A stretch of 64,000 nt of DNA from Hymenobacter cellulosivorans (GCF_022919135.1 NZ_CP095049.1:2918501-2982500); one strand, 5' to 3'. Shown: positions 18,790-28,225, numbered from the stretch's first letter. A program made the numbers and translations. The notes: generated by a model not told the origin, from the letters alone.

Positions 18790-19162
18790 AGAAAAAATAT
18801 AGGGTAGATGAATGGCTGAAAGGTAGGTAAGCCAAGGAAGGAACCTGGGCCGTAACCCGCATACGCAATGGACCCCTTCCGAGCCGCCGACTAGGTAGGA
18901 TTTGTCTTCTAACCAGCTCGTACACTGGGAGAAAACTACCGGAACTCAACAATTCCGAACTAATCAATATTGGGAATCGTAAATATCCGGGAAAAAGTGC
19001 AACACCCTAGACGATGACTCGGCAGTACTGAAGCGACTACAGAAAAATTAGTGGCGTTAAAGTATCGGATTTCCTGAATTAATGTACCTTTCGGACCAGG
19101 TAGGCCGTATAGAAATCGTCTAACGGATTGATATTTCATCATTTAGTCACAAATCTGTTTCT
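18790..19162. promoter_or_regulatory. Divergent intergenic region clpV / tssB
   Basis: 373 bases with no gene. TACCTTTC occurs on both strands (minus at 18818-18825, plus at 19085-19092), one mismatch from the -7 consensus TANNTTTG in each direction. Shared promoters for sheath and ATPase genes are plausible, but no matching -33 elements are obvious. Confidence 0.35.
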
Positions 19163-19603
19163 ATGTTCAACTACGGAATCGGCGGGCAAGAGCGTAAGCT
19201 TGATAACGCACAGGAGTCCATCTCAGATATTCCCCTGAATCGGACTTTGCTGGTACAAAAGCTGACGGCCGACCCGCCTTTGCGGGCCAAAATTGTAGAA
19301 GGTCTGCGGACGCCTGAAGCCGTTTTCGCGCACTTCAAGCCCGAAGTGGCCGTGGAGTTCGAGAAGGAAGATGGCTCAGTTATCCCGGAGAAACTCCAAT
19401 TTGAAACGTTGGGCGACTTTGGCAAGCAGGGTATCATCAACCAAAGTAATTTCCTGCAAAGCCTCGATACCGAGGCCGACAACCTGCAAAAATTGCTGCG
19501 TCAGCTCAAGTCAAACAAAATTTTGAAGTCGGCCCTGGAAAACCCCGAAACCAAAGCGGCGTTTCTGGCGGCCATCGAGGCCATGATGAACGAGCTGGAC
19601 TAG
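19163..19603 (+). CDS. tssB: T6SS sheath protein TssB (VipA-like)
   Basis: 146 residues. FNYGIGGQERKLD at the N-terminus is typical of the Bacteroidota TssB; the core FKPEVAVEFEKEDGSVIPEK and LQFETLGDFG strands interlock with TssC, and the C-terminal helix ends ALENPETKAAFLAAIEAM. It forms the contractile sheath with TssC, encoded 48 bases downstream. Confidence 0.92.
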   Translation: MFNYGIGGQERKLDNAQESISDIPLNRTLLVQKLTADPPLRAKIVEGLRTPEAVFAHFKPEVAVEFEKEDGSVIPEKLQFETLGDFGKQGIINQSNFLQSLDTEADNLQKLLRQLKSNKILKSALENPETKAAFLAAIEAMMNELD

Positions 19604-19651
19604 TTCACGGCTGATTTCTTCACGCTTTATACTCAGTAGGGAACCACCCAT

Positions 19652-21028
19652 ATGGCCACCGAAAACCAAGATATTGCCTCCACGGCAGGAGCCGCCCGGG
19701 AACGGGAACTGGCTCCGCGCCTTGAACAAAATGCTCAGGCCCTGGCTAAGTTCGGCGGCTTCGACCTGCTCGAAACCACCATCGACGGGGCATCCAACCT
19801 GAATCCGGAAAAGAAGGCCCGTAAAAAGATCTTCCTGACCGAAGACAGCAAGAAGGCCGACCGGCAGCAGCTTAAAAAGCGGCTGGCTCTGTGGCACTCC
19901 GTGCTCAGCGAGTCAGATTCGGTAGCGGATGCCGTGCAGAAAAGTGAGGAAAAGGTAGAGTCAGCTAAAAACCAGCTCACCGATAACCTCAAAAAGGCCA
20001 TCGAAGCTACGCACGACCTGGAACAGGCTTATCGTTCGGTTACGTTGTTTTACCGCAACACTGACCAAAACGAAATCAAGAACATTTCCATCCTCAACGC
20101 CGATAAGGAACAGCTCCAGGATCTGGATAATACTACCTTCATCGACGCCGTATCCGACGAGCTGGAGCAGAACTATGACCGCCTCGATCTGCGCGATAAT
20201 TACTCGCTGCTGGTGATTCCAGGTTATTTGGGTTCCAATAAGGTTATCGACAAATGGGCCAAAATAGCGCACAAGAACAAGGTGATGATGGTCACCGACT
20301 TCGAGCACTACGATTCGCCTGACGACGTTATTGAGCTCTTCGACGAGGCCAACCTGACCGGTGCCGAATCCCATAAGTCCAACGTCATCATGGCCTGCAA
20401 CTGGCTCGTGGGTCGTGGCAAGTTGGAGGAAGTAGGGGAGGAAGAGGACTTGTTTGTGCCTCCATCCTCCGCCTTGGCAGGCCGGATCTACAGTACGCTG
20501 GCTTCGCAGGTAACGGCCGGGCGCAAACACGGCACGCTCAACGAGGTAGACGGCGTGCGCTTCCCGCTCCGCAAGAGCGAGATTGCCAACATGGAGAAAA
20601 TCGGCCTCGTACCGATGGTGAACGAGTACGGTCGGGTAATGGCCTTCTCGGCTAAAACCCTGTTCAACGGCGACAACATCGGCCTGCAGACTTACTCAGT
20701 GGTGCGCGTGTTCGACCACGTGACTAAAGTGCTGATCGACTTCCTGAACCGGCGGGCTTTCGAAAACTGGGACCACAACGTGCGCATGGACATCCAGAGC
20801 CAGATCGTGCGGTTCCTGGATGGTATTACCGGCCCGGGTAAGCTCATCGAAAAATTCTCCATCAAAAAATTTGAGCGGGACCCCAATCAGAAGGACCGCA
20901 TCCTGCTCGACATTCACATGGTGCCGTACTTCCCGGCCAAAACCTTCCTGGTTTCCCTGGATGGCACCAAAGGCGATGACCCGGATGCGCCGGGCCGCGA
21001 CTGGAATGCCGAGTACAAGCAGCAATAG
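19652..21028 (+). CDS. tssC: T6SS sheath protein TssC (VipB-like)
   Basis: 458 residues. The acidic helical N-terminus (to about 150) and the conserved core are visible: LDNTTFIDAVSDELEQN, SSALAGRIYSTL, SVVRVFDHVTKVLIDFLNR, FENWDHNVRMDIQSQIVRF and a C-terminal YFPAKTFLVSLDG strand. It is the large sheath subunit paired with TssB. The strong similarity of these blocks to known Bacteroidota sheath proteins makes the call secure. Confidence 0.94.
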   Translation: MATENQDIASTAGAARERELAPRLEQNAQALAKFGGFDLLETTIDGASNLNPEKKARKKIFLTEDSKKADRQQLKKRLALWHSVLSESDSVADAVQKSEEKVESAKNQLTDNLKKAIEATHDLEQAYRSVTLFYRNTDQNEIKNISILNADKEQLQDLDNTTFIDAVSDELEQNYDRLDLRDNYSLLVIPGYLGSNKVIDKWAKIAHKNKVMMVTDFEHYDSPDDVIELFDEANLTGAESHKSNVIMACNWLVGRGKLEEVGEEEDLFVPPSSALAGRIYSTLASQVTAGRKHGTLNEVDGVRFPLRKSEIANMEKIGLVPMVNEYGRVMAFSAKTLFNGDNIGLQTYSVVRVFDHVTKVLIDFLNRRAFENWDHNVRMDIQSQIVRFLDGITGPGKLIEKFSIKKFERDPNQKDRILLDIHMVPYFPAKTFLVSLDGTKGDDPDAPGRDWNAEYKQQ

Positions 21029-21126
21029 AGCCACAGGTGTTGTGTAGTGGAAGTGGCTGTTGCAGATCAGTAAAGTTGTAGTGCCCTTTATTAATTCTTC
21101 ATTTTTCACCCCCTAATCATTTTATC

Positions 21127-21528
21127 ATGGCATCATTTAGTGCATTTTTCAACGCCGCTGGCAGCGGTGACTGTGAAGTAGTAAGCTGCAGCTACTCCTT
21201 CGATCAGGCAATCGATGACAAAGGTCGTCCTTCGTCTAAAGTGCAAGGTGGTACCATCAAGGTAACCATTGTTTCGACCGACAGCGCTTCGCTGACCAGC
21301 TGGATGCTGGATCCGTTCAAGCGTGAGAGCGGTAAGATCATCTTCAAGCGTATCGACCAGGATTCAACACTGAAGGAGATTTCCTTCGAAGAAGCCTACT
21401 GCGTAAGCTACGCTGAGCATTTCGATGCTCGTGGTGCTGACACCAACACCTCCATGACTTTGAGCCTGACCATTTCGGCCAACAAGATCAACGCCAACGG
21501 CGCTATGTTGGATAACAAGTGGGTTTAA
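21127..21528 (+). CDS. tssD: T6SS tube protein TssD (Hcp), main copy
   Basis: 133 residues with the Bacteroidota TssD pattern: MASFSAFFNAAG, VSCSYSFDQAIDDKGRPSSK, GGTIKVTIVSTD, SGKIIFKRIDQDS, SFEEAYCVSYAEHFD and a final LDNKWV. It forms the inner tube pushed out by sheath contraction. Its own 98-base leader and a strong terminator suggest high independent expression. Three more TssD-domain genes lie at 48-51 kb; this one sits with the sheath genes and is the likely structural copy. Confidence 0.93.
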   Translation: MASFSAFFNAAGSGDCEVVSCSYSFDQAIDDKGRPSSKVQGGTIKVTIVSTDSASLTSWMLDPFKRESGKIIFKRIDQDSTLKEISFEEAYCVSYAEHFDARGADTNTSMTLSLTISANKINANGAMLDNKWV

Positions 21529-21548
21529 GCGCTTCGCGTTAACTCCGC

Positions 21549-21587
21549 AAAAAGCCCCCGTGACAGATGTCGCGGGGGCTTTTTTTA
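21549..21587 (+). terminator. Terminator after tssD
   Basis: AAAAAGCCCCCG and its complement, extended by GTGACA/TGTCGC with one mismatch, are followed by seven T residues, 20 bases after the tssD stop. Confidence 0.9.
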
Positions 21588-21719
21588 CGTGTAACTCTTA
21601 CACTGGCTTGATCAGTAATCAGAGTTGCGGATGTAATGGATACTCCTCGTTGATGTTCTGCGCCACCTTTTGCGTGGCGTCTCATAAGCTGTTCGAGTAG
21701 TCGCGGCGGCTCACTTTGT

Positions 21720-21820
21720 AGCCTGTTGTAATTACTCCACCTGGAGTATTCCGCTCATCTACCACTTCCAGCAGAGTGGCTAAGCGCCCTCCTCGAAAAG
21801 TAATAAGATGACCTAAACCA
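21720..21820 (-). pseudogene. Short degraded RHS-core remnant
   Basis: On the minus strand this stretch can be aligned with the RHS core segment DHLGTPLEMVDERGHSSWN of the full-length RHS gene (DNA 23208-23270): TCATCTACCACTTCCAGCAG-type DNA with the same spacing but many substitutions. It lies downstream of the immunity gene of the full-length RHS gene and looks like the oldest displaced RHS end in the row. Confidence 0.45.
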
Positions 21821-21825
21821 TCCTA

Positions 21826-22452
21826 TTACATTATATTCTTGTGAAACCGCTCGATAAGTGCCATTAGCTCCTTTTGGCCCTTATTTCGTTCATCTTGTCT
21901 TTCACCCCTAATCATATTGAATAACCCTCTATACTGCTCGCTATTTGATTCATCTGGCTTTATAAGCCCAAGTAGCTTTAAAATTTCGATGGTAGCGCGT
22001 ACAGCAGAGTCTTGATAATCATCTTTAATGAATTCCAGTAGCTGGTTTATCCTTTTAGCACTGTCTGGCAGGTCCGCTAGATATTTTATAAACCTTGTCT
22101 TTGCCGTTTTATTTTTCAGAGAGAATTTTTCAAATGTTTCTAGATACCTCTCGTCGTGGGTAATGTCCCAGAGGTATTTAGCTAGATCATAATCTAGGCC
22201 GGATTCTGGGTAATATTTCTTTTCCTGTAGAGTCTGCTCTAAAAAGGCAACAGCAGCTGGAGTAGCCAGCTTTGCCAAAGACGGGAGAGGGCTCATGTCG
22301 CCCGTACGAGCTTGGGCCAGCAGTAAGTGTTCTGCTTGTTGAAGCTCTTGGGGGCTCATGTGGTCATACCAACCCAAGTCAAAGCCTTGGGCTTTAGCGT
22401 AATCCTTAGCCTGCAGTTGCGCTAAAAACTGTTGAAAAGCGGAGCTACTCAT
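21826..22452 (-). CDS. Putative immunity protein of the full-length RHS toxin
   Basis: 208 residues, soluble, mostly helical (TPAAVAFLEQTLQ, RFIKYLADLPDSAKRINQL), resembling a short helical-repeat protein. Its ATG (22450-22452) overlaps the RHS stop TGA in an ATGA arrangement, so the two are translationally coupled, which strongly implies a toxin-immunity pair. The second half is AT-rich and ends in ERFHKNIM. Family not recognised. Confidence 0.75.
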   Translation of the reverse strand: MSSSAFQQFLAQLQAKDYAKAQGFDLGWYDHMSPQELQQAEHLLLAQARTGDMSPLPSLAKLATPAAVAFLEQTLQEKKYYPESGLDYDLAKYLWDITHDERYLETFEKFSLKNKTAKTRFIKYLADLPDSAKRINQLLEFIKDDYQDSAVRATIEILKLLGLIKPDESNSEQYRGLFNMIRGERQDERNKGQKELMALIERFHKNIM

Positions 22453-25400
22453 GGTTTGGGTAATGGAACAGTCTCAATGTATGTGATGTGTGGTAACGAG
22501 GCACGCTTGTTTAATTCTTCGTACTCCACATTCTTCCACATCATACCAACTTTGTTGCGCACGACCGTTACAGGACCACTAGATTGATTAGCGTATCTTC
22601 TGGATAATGCCTCCCACAAAGGTTGGGCATCCTTCGGACCTCCGGTTCCCCACTGGCCATATTCAAACTTGTCGTCCAAGTGCTTCCAGTTATTGAAGAT
22701 GTTGCCGCCAGGGGTGGCCTCCATTGTAGTCCCTTTTATCTTGTCGGCATACCGTTGTGCTTCAGGCCAATCTCCGGACCAGAATACGGCTTTGCCATGA
22801 GGGGAAGATAAATCTAAGAGCTCGGCCATTTGCTCATACTCGCCATTCTGGAAATGACGGTAGGCTCTGGCGGCATCCCTGCTATTCTTAAACTGCTTGC
22901 TCTTGCCGTCAACACCTTTGGCTCGTTTCTGAAACTCATTCCAGGGGTTGCTTTTACGAATGCCTTTACATCCACTCAGGCCGAAAATATCAACCTGCTT
23001 ATGAGGATCAGCAACGTAAGCGTAGGGAGCTATACCACCCAGTAGCCCAATTGGATCCTGACTAATGTAGGAGCCGGCTTCAGGGTCGTAGTAGCGGAAG
23101 CGGTTATAGTAGAGGCCGGTTTCCGTGTCCTCATACTGACCCTGGTAGCGGAAGGGGCAGGCCGCACGTGTTCCTTCGAGCAGCCGTAGCTGCCCGTAGC
23201 TGCCCAGCTGAGCATTCCAGCTGGAGTGCCCCCGCTCATCAACCATTTCCAGCGGAGTGCCCAAGTGGTCGGTCAGGATGCTGTAGCGCTTCTGGCCGGC
23301 CAGCTTGGCTAGAGGGGCGAAGCTGTCCTCCTCAAAGAGCCAGGTGATGACATCCGCCGTATTGTTGCCGTCCAGCTCCAGCTCCTGCCATTCATGCAAG
23401 GGCTTGTTGCCGTCCCAGACCCAGCGCGTGACTTTGCCTTTGAAATGTTTGCTGATGCGCCGGCCCAGCGCGTCATACGTGAAGCTGACGGTGGCTCCGT
23501 CCGGGCGCGTTACTTGCGCCAAGTGCCCGGCAGCGTTCCAGTGGTAGTGCCAGCGCTGGCCCTTGGCAGTTTGCTTCTCAATTAGATTCCCCAGCGCATC
23601 GTAGTGGTACTGCATCCCGTTGGCCTGCAGCAATTCGCCCGCCTTGCCGTAAGTTCGGTCGTTGTGGGCAGTGGTTTGGAACAGATTGCCCACCGCGTCG
23701 GGTAAGCGCAACTCCTCCGTGCCGTCTGGGTAGAGGGTGGCGCTCAGGGTACCGCGCGCATCATGGGCAAAACGGGTCGTGCCCGTCGCCGAATCGATGA
23801 GCTCGGTTAGCTGATCGGGACCCTGCCAGCGGTAAGTGCGGCGGCGCTGTTGACGCCCAGCGATAAGCTGCTGATTGATAGGGCGGCCCAGCTGGTCGCG
23901 GTGCCAATGAGTTTGGACGCCGCCACTGAGCGTCCGGGCCATTTCCAGTCCTTGGGCGTCGCGCTCGAAGCGGGCATTCCAGCCGCTGGCGTGCATACGG
24001 GCCACGTCGCCATAGTCGTCGCGCTCCAGGTTTACGGCCGCACCTAGGGAAGAGTGCAGTCCGATACGCTGCCCGACTTGGTCATAAGTGCTGCTGACGC
24101 GGTGCGCACCCTGAATTTCGTGCAGTACCCGGCCGCGGGCATCTCGCTCCCAGGTTACGGTTAAGGCCTCGTTGCGGGCTTCCAACAGGCTGCCATCAGA
24201 GCGGAACGCAAATTCTTCCTGCGTGCCATCCGGGAATGTGACGGCCGTAATGCGGCCCGCGGCATCATACGCGTAGTGCGTTTCTCTTTTGCCAACCCAT
24301 TGGGTAACAACCTGGCCGGCGGCGTCGCGCTCAAAGCGGCGCTGCAAACCATCAAAGCCCGTTTCGGCCACAATCTGCCCGGCGGCATTGAAGGCGAACT
24401 GGTAGGGGCGGCCGTGTTCGTTGATTAGGCGGGTCAGCCGGCCCTCAAGGTCGTACTCGTAACGTATTTTGCGGCCAGCTTGGGTGCGGGCGGCCAGCCA
24501 GTCGAGGCCGGTATATTCCAGGGTGACGTCCTGGTGGTCGTCGCGGGCGCGCAGCACGTTGCCTTCTGCATCGTAGGTAAGCCAGCGCACGTTGCCATCG
24601 GGCTCATCCACGCGAGTCAGGCGTCCGAGCAAATCGTAGGAGCGGCGCTGCGTGTTGCCACGGGCGTCGGTCAGGGCCGTGAGTTGGCCCAGCGCGTCGT
24701 GCTGCCAGCGGCGCAGTTGCCCATCGGGCTGCTGCACTTCCCGCAGGTTGTGCTGCTCATCATAGAAGAAAAGTGTGGGCGGGCTTTGGGCAGCCCCCAC
24801 TGAGTGGAGAAGCCCATTGCGGTAGCTGGATTCTATAGTCAGGCCGTCGGAGTCGAGACGCTGAATCTGGTTGCCGGCTTCGTCGTAGGACCACTGCCAG
24901 GTATTGCCCAGGTCGTCGGCTGCCGCTACCGGTAGGTCGTTGGCAAACTCGGTCTGGATTTTGGCTCCGCCGGGAAAAGCTGTGGCGATAAGATTGCCCC
25001 GGGCATCGTAGTCGTAGCTAGTAGCGCGGCCCAGCGGGTCCCTCTCCAGTGTAAGCTCATCGTACTGGTTGTAGCTCCACTGGTGCACAGCCCCCAGCGG
25101 GTCGAGGTGGGCCAGTACCAGCCCTCCTTCGTGCTGATACACGCTGACGTCGCCCGGTATTGAGCTGCTAACGGTGGTTTGACCGGGCTCGTATGTGAAC
25201 TGGCCGTTTAGAATGTTACCGTCGCCCCAGGTCCGAATGCACTGGGCGGCAGAGCCCTGACCAGCGTACTCAAAGTAGAACGACAGGCCCGAACGGAGCG
25301 TTTTCTGCACCATCAGGTGGCCACGGTAACCATAGCGCCTAATATGACCCAGCGCGTCGGTTTCTTTAATAAGGTTGCCCAGCGCGTCGTAATGGTAATG

Positions 25401-27014
25401 TACTACTGCAAAGTGGCCAGCGCCTTCGGGGCTAGGCGCTTCCAGAGTGGCTATGCGGCCGTTGGCATCGAGTAGCAGACGCACTTCGCGGCCGGCGCTG
25501 TCGTAGATGGTTTGCAGGCGGTGCTGCTCGTCGTAGGCAAAGCCAATGGCAAACCCGTTGGCATTCTCAATGCTGGAAAGCTTGTAGGGTTCGGGTTCCT
25601 GAATAGTGGCATCTGAAGTTGTCGGAATCCGGAAGCAGTAGAAAACCTGTTCCTGCAGGTCCAATATCCGGTACTGCCCATCAACGAGCCGAGCGTCGAG
25701 CCGCTCCCGGCGGTTGAAGGCGCGGTACTGGTTGGCGGCGGTGAGCGGCTCAAACAAGGCCAGCCGGCCGTCAGCCAAGCGCAGGGCTAGAGTTCCGTCG
25801 TCTTCCACGGCCAGGGCCAGATCGTAGCGGTGGTGCCAGCCGTGGCCCAGCGGGCCCTGATACTCGGAGTTGGAATACCAAGTCCGCTCCCAGACGAAGG
25901 GTATCGGGCCGGGCAGCTCCAAATCGACAAGATCGAAGAGCATCACACCAGTAGCCACGTCCACCGGGTCTTTCACGCAGGTGCGCTTGCTCTTGGTGCA
26001 GCCCGGCACGGCGTCGAGCTTTTTAGCTTTTTTGCCGGCCTTGGCGGCGGCTTTTTCCGCTTTGCGAGCCTTTTTAGCGCCGGTGAGCACCTTGCCCATG
26101 ACCTTCATCTTACCCGCCGCCGAGCGGGCGGCCCGGCCGGCCAGGCTCATTACGTGGCCCTCCACGTCGGCCAGGCGGGCGGCGCGGCTGGCCATGCGCG
26201 CCACCCGGCTGGTCTTGGCCGCCGCGTTCAGGGCCGCACCTGCCCCAGCCGTGCCCACGGTCAGGCCCACTTCGAAAGCTACCTGGCCCGTGACGTTGCC
26301 CCAGTCCCGGGGCGACATGTTCTGCAGCTTGTCGCCCACCTTCTGCCAGTTCTCGCCGTTGCTGGCCCACTCTGCCGCGTTGCTCACGCCTTGTTTGGCG
26401 CTGCTGGCCGCGTTGGCCCAGTTCTGCGAGTCGCCGGCCCATTTATAGGCATTCGTGGCGCCTTCGCCAATGGCCTTGGCCGTGTCCACGGGGTGGGTCA
26501 CGGCATTCCAGCCGCCCTTGGCCATGCCCCACAGGCCTTCGGCCAGGCCTTTGCCCCCTTCCCAGACGCCTTCGGCCACCCCGAGCTGGAAGCGGCCCAC
26601 GTCGCCCAAGGGGCCCAGGGTTTGCAGATACTCATCGGCCTGGTCGGCCAGGCTTTTGTCCGGGGCCGGGGGCGGGGCGCAGGCGGCCTGGGCGGCGGCC
26701 ATACTGAAGTGAATGCCGACCTTGCCGCCGAGGCCGCACTGCAGCGTGGAGTCTTCCAGCAGCAAGTGGGCCGGGCCCAGCTGCACGTCATTCTTGACCG
26801 GGCTCCAGGTAATGGGAACCACCAGGCAGGGCATCTTCGTGATGGAGCACACGCCCATGGGCGGCACGTTCACCACCGGTATCTTGTCGAGGTCAGTGGC
26901 CAGGTTCTGGCCGTAGATGGAGGTGCGCGCGTTGAAGGTGACATTAAAGGTCGCCGGGAGCGTGCCCTTGTCACAGGTCAGAAAAACGCCGGCGGGAACA
27001 TATTTCTTGGCCAT
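22449..27014 (-). CDS. PAAR-like/RHS polymorphic toxin, full length (RHS-1)
   Basis: 1521 residues, predicted T6SS cargo. Residues 1-115 resemble a DUF4280 PAAR-like tip domain (KKYVPAGVFLTCDKG, MGVCSITKMPC, LQCGLGGKVGI) that would sit on VgrG. An Ala/Lys-rich linker, a DUF6531-type segment (DPVDVATGVMLFDLVDLELP, about 348) and many YD/RHS repeats follow, building the shell. The core ends with GLYYNRFRYYDPEAGSYISQ, DPIGLLGG and YAYVADP near 1345. The final ~175 residues are the toxin, with FWSGDWPEAQRYADKIKG and LWEALSRRYA. That pattern recalls ADP-ribosyl-cyclase/NADase-like toxins, but this is a weak resemblance. Immunity gene overlaps the stop. Confidence 0.92.
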   Translation of the reverse strand: MAKKYVPAGVFLTCDKGTLPATFNVTFNARTSIYGQNLATDLDKIPVVNVPPMGVCSITKMPCLVVPITWSPVKNDVQLGPAHLLLEDSTLQCGLGGKVGIHFSMAAAQAACAPPPAPDKSLADQADEYLQTLGPLGDVGRFQLGVAEGVWEGGKGLAEGLWGMAKGGWNAVTHPVDTAKAIGEGATNAYKWAGDSQNWANAASSAKQGVSNAAEWASNGENWQKVGDKLQNMSPRDWGNVTGQVAFEVGLTVGTAGAGAALNAAAKTSRVARMASRAARLADVEGHVMSLAGRAARSAAGKMKVMGKVLTGAKKARKAEKAAAKAGKKAKKLDAVPGCTKSKRTCVKDPVDVATGVMLFDLVDLELPGPIPFVWERTWYSNSEYQGPLGHGWHHRYDLALAVEDDGTLALRLADGRLALFEPLTAANQYRAFNRRERLDARLVDGQYRILDLQEQVFYCFRIPTTSDATIQEPEPYKLSSIENANGFAIGFAYDEQHRLQTIYDSAGREVRLLLDANGRIATLEAPSPEGAGHFAVVHYHYDALGNLIKETDALGHIRRYGYRGHLMVQKTLRSGLSFYFEYAGQGSAAQCIRTWGDGNILNGQFTYEPGQTTVSSSIPGDVSVYQHEGGLVLAHLDPLGAVHQWSYNQYDELTLERDPLGRATSYDYDARGNLIATAFPGGAKIQTEFANDLPVAAADDLGNTWQWSYDEAGNQIQRLDSDGLTIESSYRNGLLHSVGAAQSPPTLFFYDEQHNLREVQQPDGQLRRWQHDALGQLTALTDARGNTQRRSYDLLGRLTRVDEPDGNVRWLTYDAEGNVLRARDDHQDVTLEYTGLDWLAARTQAGRKIRYEYDLEGRLTRLINEHGRPYQFAFNAAGQIVAETGFDGLQRRFERDAAGQVVTQWVGKRETHYAYDAAGRITAVTFPDGTQEEFAFRSDGSLLEARNEALTVTWERDARGRVLHEIQGAHRVSSTYDQVGQRIGLHSSLGAAVNLERDDYGDVARMHASGWNARFERDAQGLEMARTLSGGVQTHWHRDQLGRPINQQLIAGRQQRRRTYRWQGPDQLTELIDSATGTTRFAHDARGTLSATLYPDGTEELRLPDAVGNLFQTTAHNDRTYGKAGELLQANGMQYHYDALGNLIEKQTAKGQRWHYHWNAAGHLAQVTRPDGATVSFTYDALGRRISKHFKGKVTRWVWDGNKPLHEWQELELDGNNTADVITWLFEEDSFAPLAKLAGQKRYSILTDHLGTPLEMVDERGHSSWNAQLGSYGQLRLLEGTRAACPFRYQGQYEDTETGLYYNRFRYYDPEAGSYISQDPIGLLGGIAPYAYVADPHKQVDIFGLSGCKGIRKSNPWNEFQKRAKGVDGKSKQFKNSRDAARAYRHFQNGEYEQMAELLDLSSPHGKAVFWSGDWPEAQRYADKIKGTTMEATPGGNIFNNWKHLDDKFEYGQWGTGGPKDAQPLWEALSRRYANQSSGPVTVVRNKVGMMWKNVEYEELNKRASLPHITYIETVPLPKP

Positions 27015-27610
27015 AAGTAGTCGAACTTAACCCTCCCCAAAAACAATACAAATAACAGTGCTGTAGCCAGGTCATATACTCCCGGCTGCCTGTAAGGTAC
27101 GCAGCATATTAATATACGTGCTGGGCTCTATATACTGCTAGCTGAACAGAGACGTTGCTGGGACCGGGGGGCGCTGACTTGATACTATACGTTTGCCCTT
27201 AGTACTTCAGGTTGGAATGCGGCTATCGGGCATCGGCTTGGCGTGGTTTCGCAGCCAGCCGGCAATTCGGTTCCCAGATGCAGGCGTTGCTGGATATGCC
27301 AGCCCCTCACGTATGGCGGGTGAAAGTGACGGCCAGGGCATAGATATCAGGGCGCATGATGCTAGGCAAGGTGCTCACGAAGTGCCCGGTGTAGAGTCAA
27401 CTCGGACTCGTTGACCAACACCATAGGAGTAGCGCCTACCGTTGGCGTACTACAGCTACCCGCCGGATGCATAACTCCGTTCGATGTGCCTAGCGTAGTT
27501 CGTGAATTTCACTGCCATACCCAATAATAGCTAAAGCCCCGATAGGTCGATGAGACCATATCCGAAGTTAACGGTAGGCCTCGATTCAGAAGTGCGTTTT
27601 TGAGATGCTA
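27015..27610. other. Intergenic stretch upstream of RHS-1
   Basis: The 42 bases next to the RHS-1 start are identical to those in front of the other RHS gene (43645-43686), including the purine-rich GGGGAGGG before the ATG on the minus strand. Beyond 27057 the sequences differ. The remaining ~550 bases show no convincing gene on either strand; short open frames there do not look coding. Confidence 0.5.
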
Positions 27611-28225
27611 TTACATCTTTGCAATGTTTACATCTTCTACCAGAGGATTGGTAAACGTGTCGAAGCTTTCAGTTTCTGTAAGAGAGAAAGCAAAACCAAA
27701 ATTAGCAACCGGGTAGGGAAGGGCCCTCTTTCGTTTAAATCCTACAATTCTTACTTTATACTTTGCCGGATAAACATTAAATTTTTGGGCACTATACAGT
27801 GTTTCGCCATCCAGAGTTTGGTAAGATCTATTCGCTCTTCCTTCGTATTCCTTCGAATTCCAGGCATCCAAACTGTCAAGGCTACCCACCCAGACGGCTG
27901 CGTCAGATCCTACCATCATATTGCAATTGTCTAGAGCTAATACTTCCTGCCAACCGCTACTAAATACTTCTATTTCGTCTGTTTCACCTAAATCTATTAT
28001 GTACCCAATTGAATTAATTGTGGCAATAGGCAGTAGATAGCCTTCGCGCATGGCTTCTTCAAGAAGATGGCGGTTCTTGTCAAGAAAATTATTTAATTTC
28101 TTAGTGCGGATTTTATGTTTTCGAAGGAAGAAAGTGAAGGCCTCTATAGATAAACAAAACAGGCCATAGCCACTGACATCAATAGTTCTTTCGTTCACAG
28201 CTGGAAATTGGTTTGTTTGAGCCAA
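27611..28225 (-). CDS. Orphan immunity-like protein (paralogue of 30317-30901)
   Basis: 204 residues, soluble. It is clearly paralogous to the protein at 30317-30901: both share GYG(L/F)FCLSIE, CN(M/L)xVG(S/T)DAAVWVGSLD, SYQTLDG and the identical C-terminus SFDxFTNPLVEDVNIAKM. It is AT-rich relative to the RHS DNA. The frame just upstream (28226-28340) carries a degraded toxin C-terminus, so it is a retained immunity gene whose toxin has decayed. Family not recognised. Confidence 0.7.
   Translation of the reverse strand: MAQTNQFPAVNERTIDVSGYGLFCLSIEAFTFFLRKHKIRTKKLNNFLDKNRHLLEEAMREGYLLPIATINSIGYIIDLGETDEIEVFSSGWQEVLALDNCNMMVGSDAAVWVGSLDSLDAWNSKEYEGRANRSYQTLDGETLYSAQKFNVYPAKYKVRIVGFKRKRALPYPVANFGFAFSLTETESFDTFTNPLVEDVNIAKM

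Noticed and set aside
25830..27020. 396-codon open frame antisense to the RHS-1 start, and its twin at 42457-43650
   Set aside because: Both mirror the GC-rich PAAR-like/linker DNA in the opposite frame; composition is Gly/Ala/His/Arg-rich without domains, and the sense strand carries clear family motifs.
27193..27414. 73-codon plus-strand frame upstream of RHS-1
   Set aside because: No start context, motif or coding bias; treated as non-coding.
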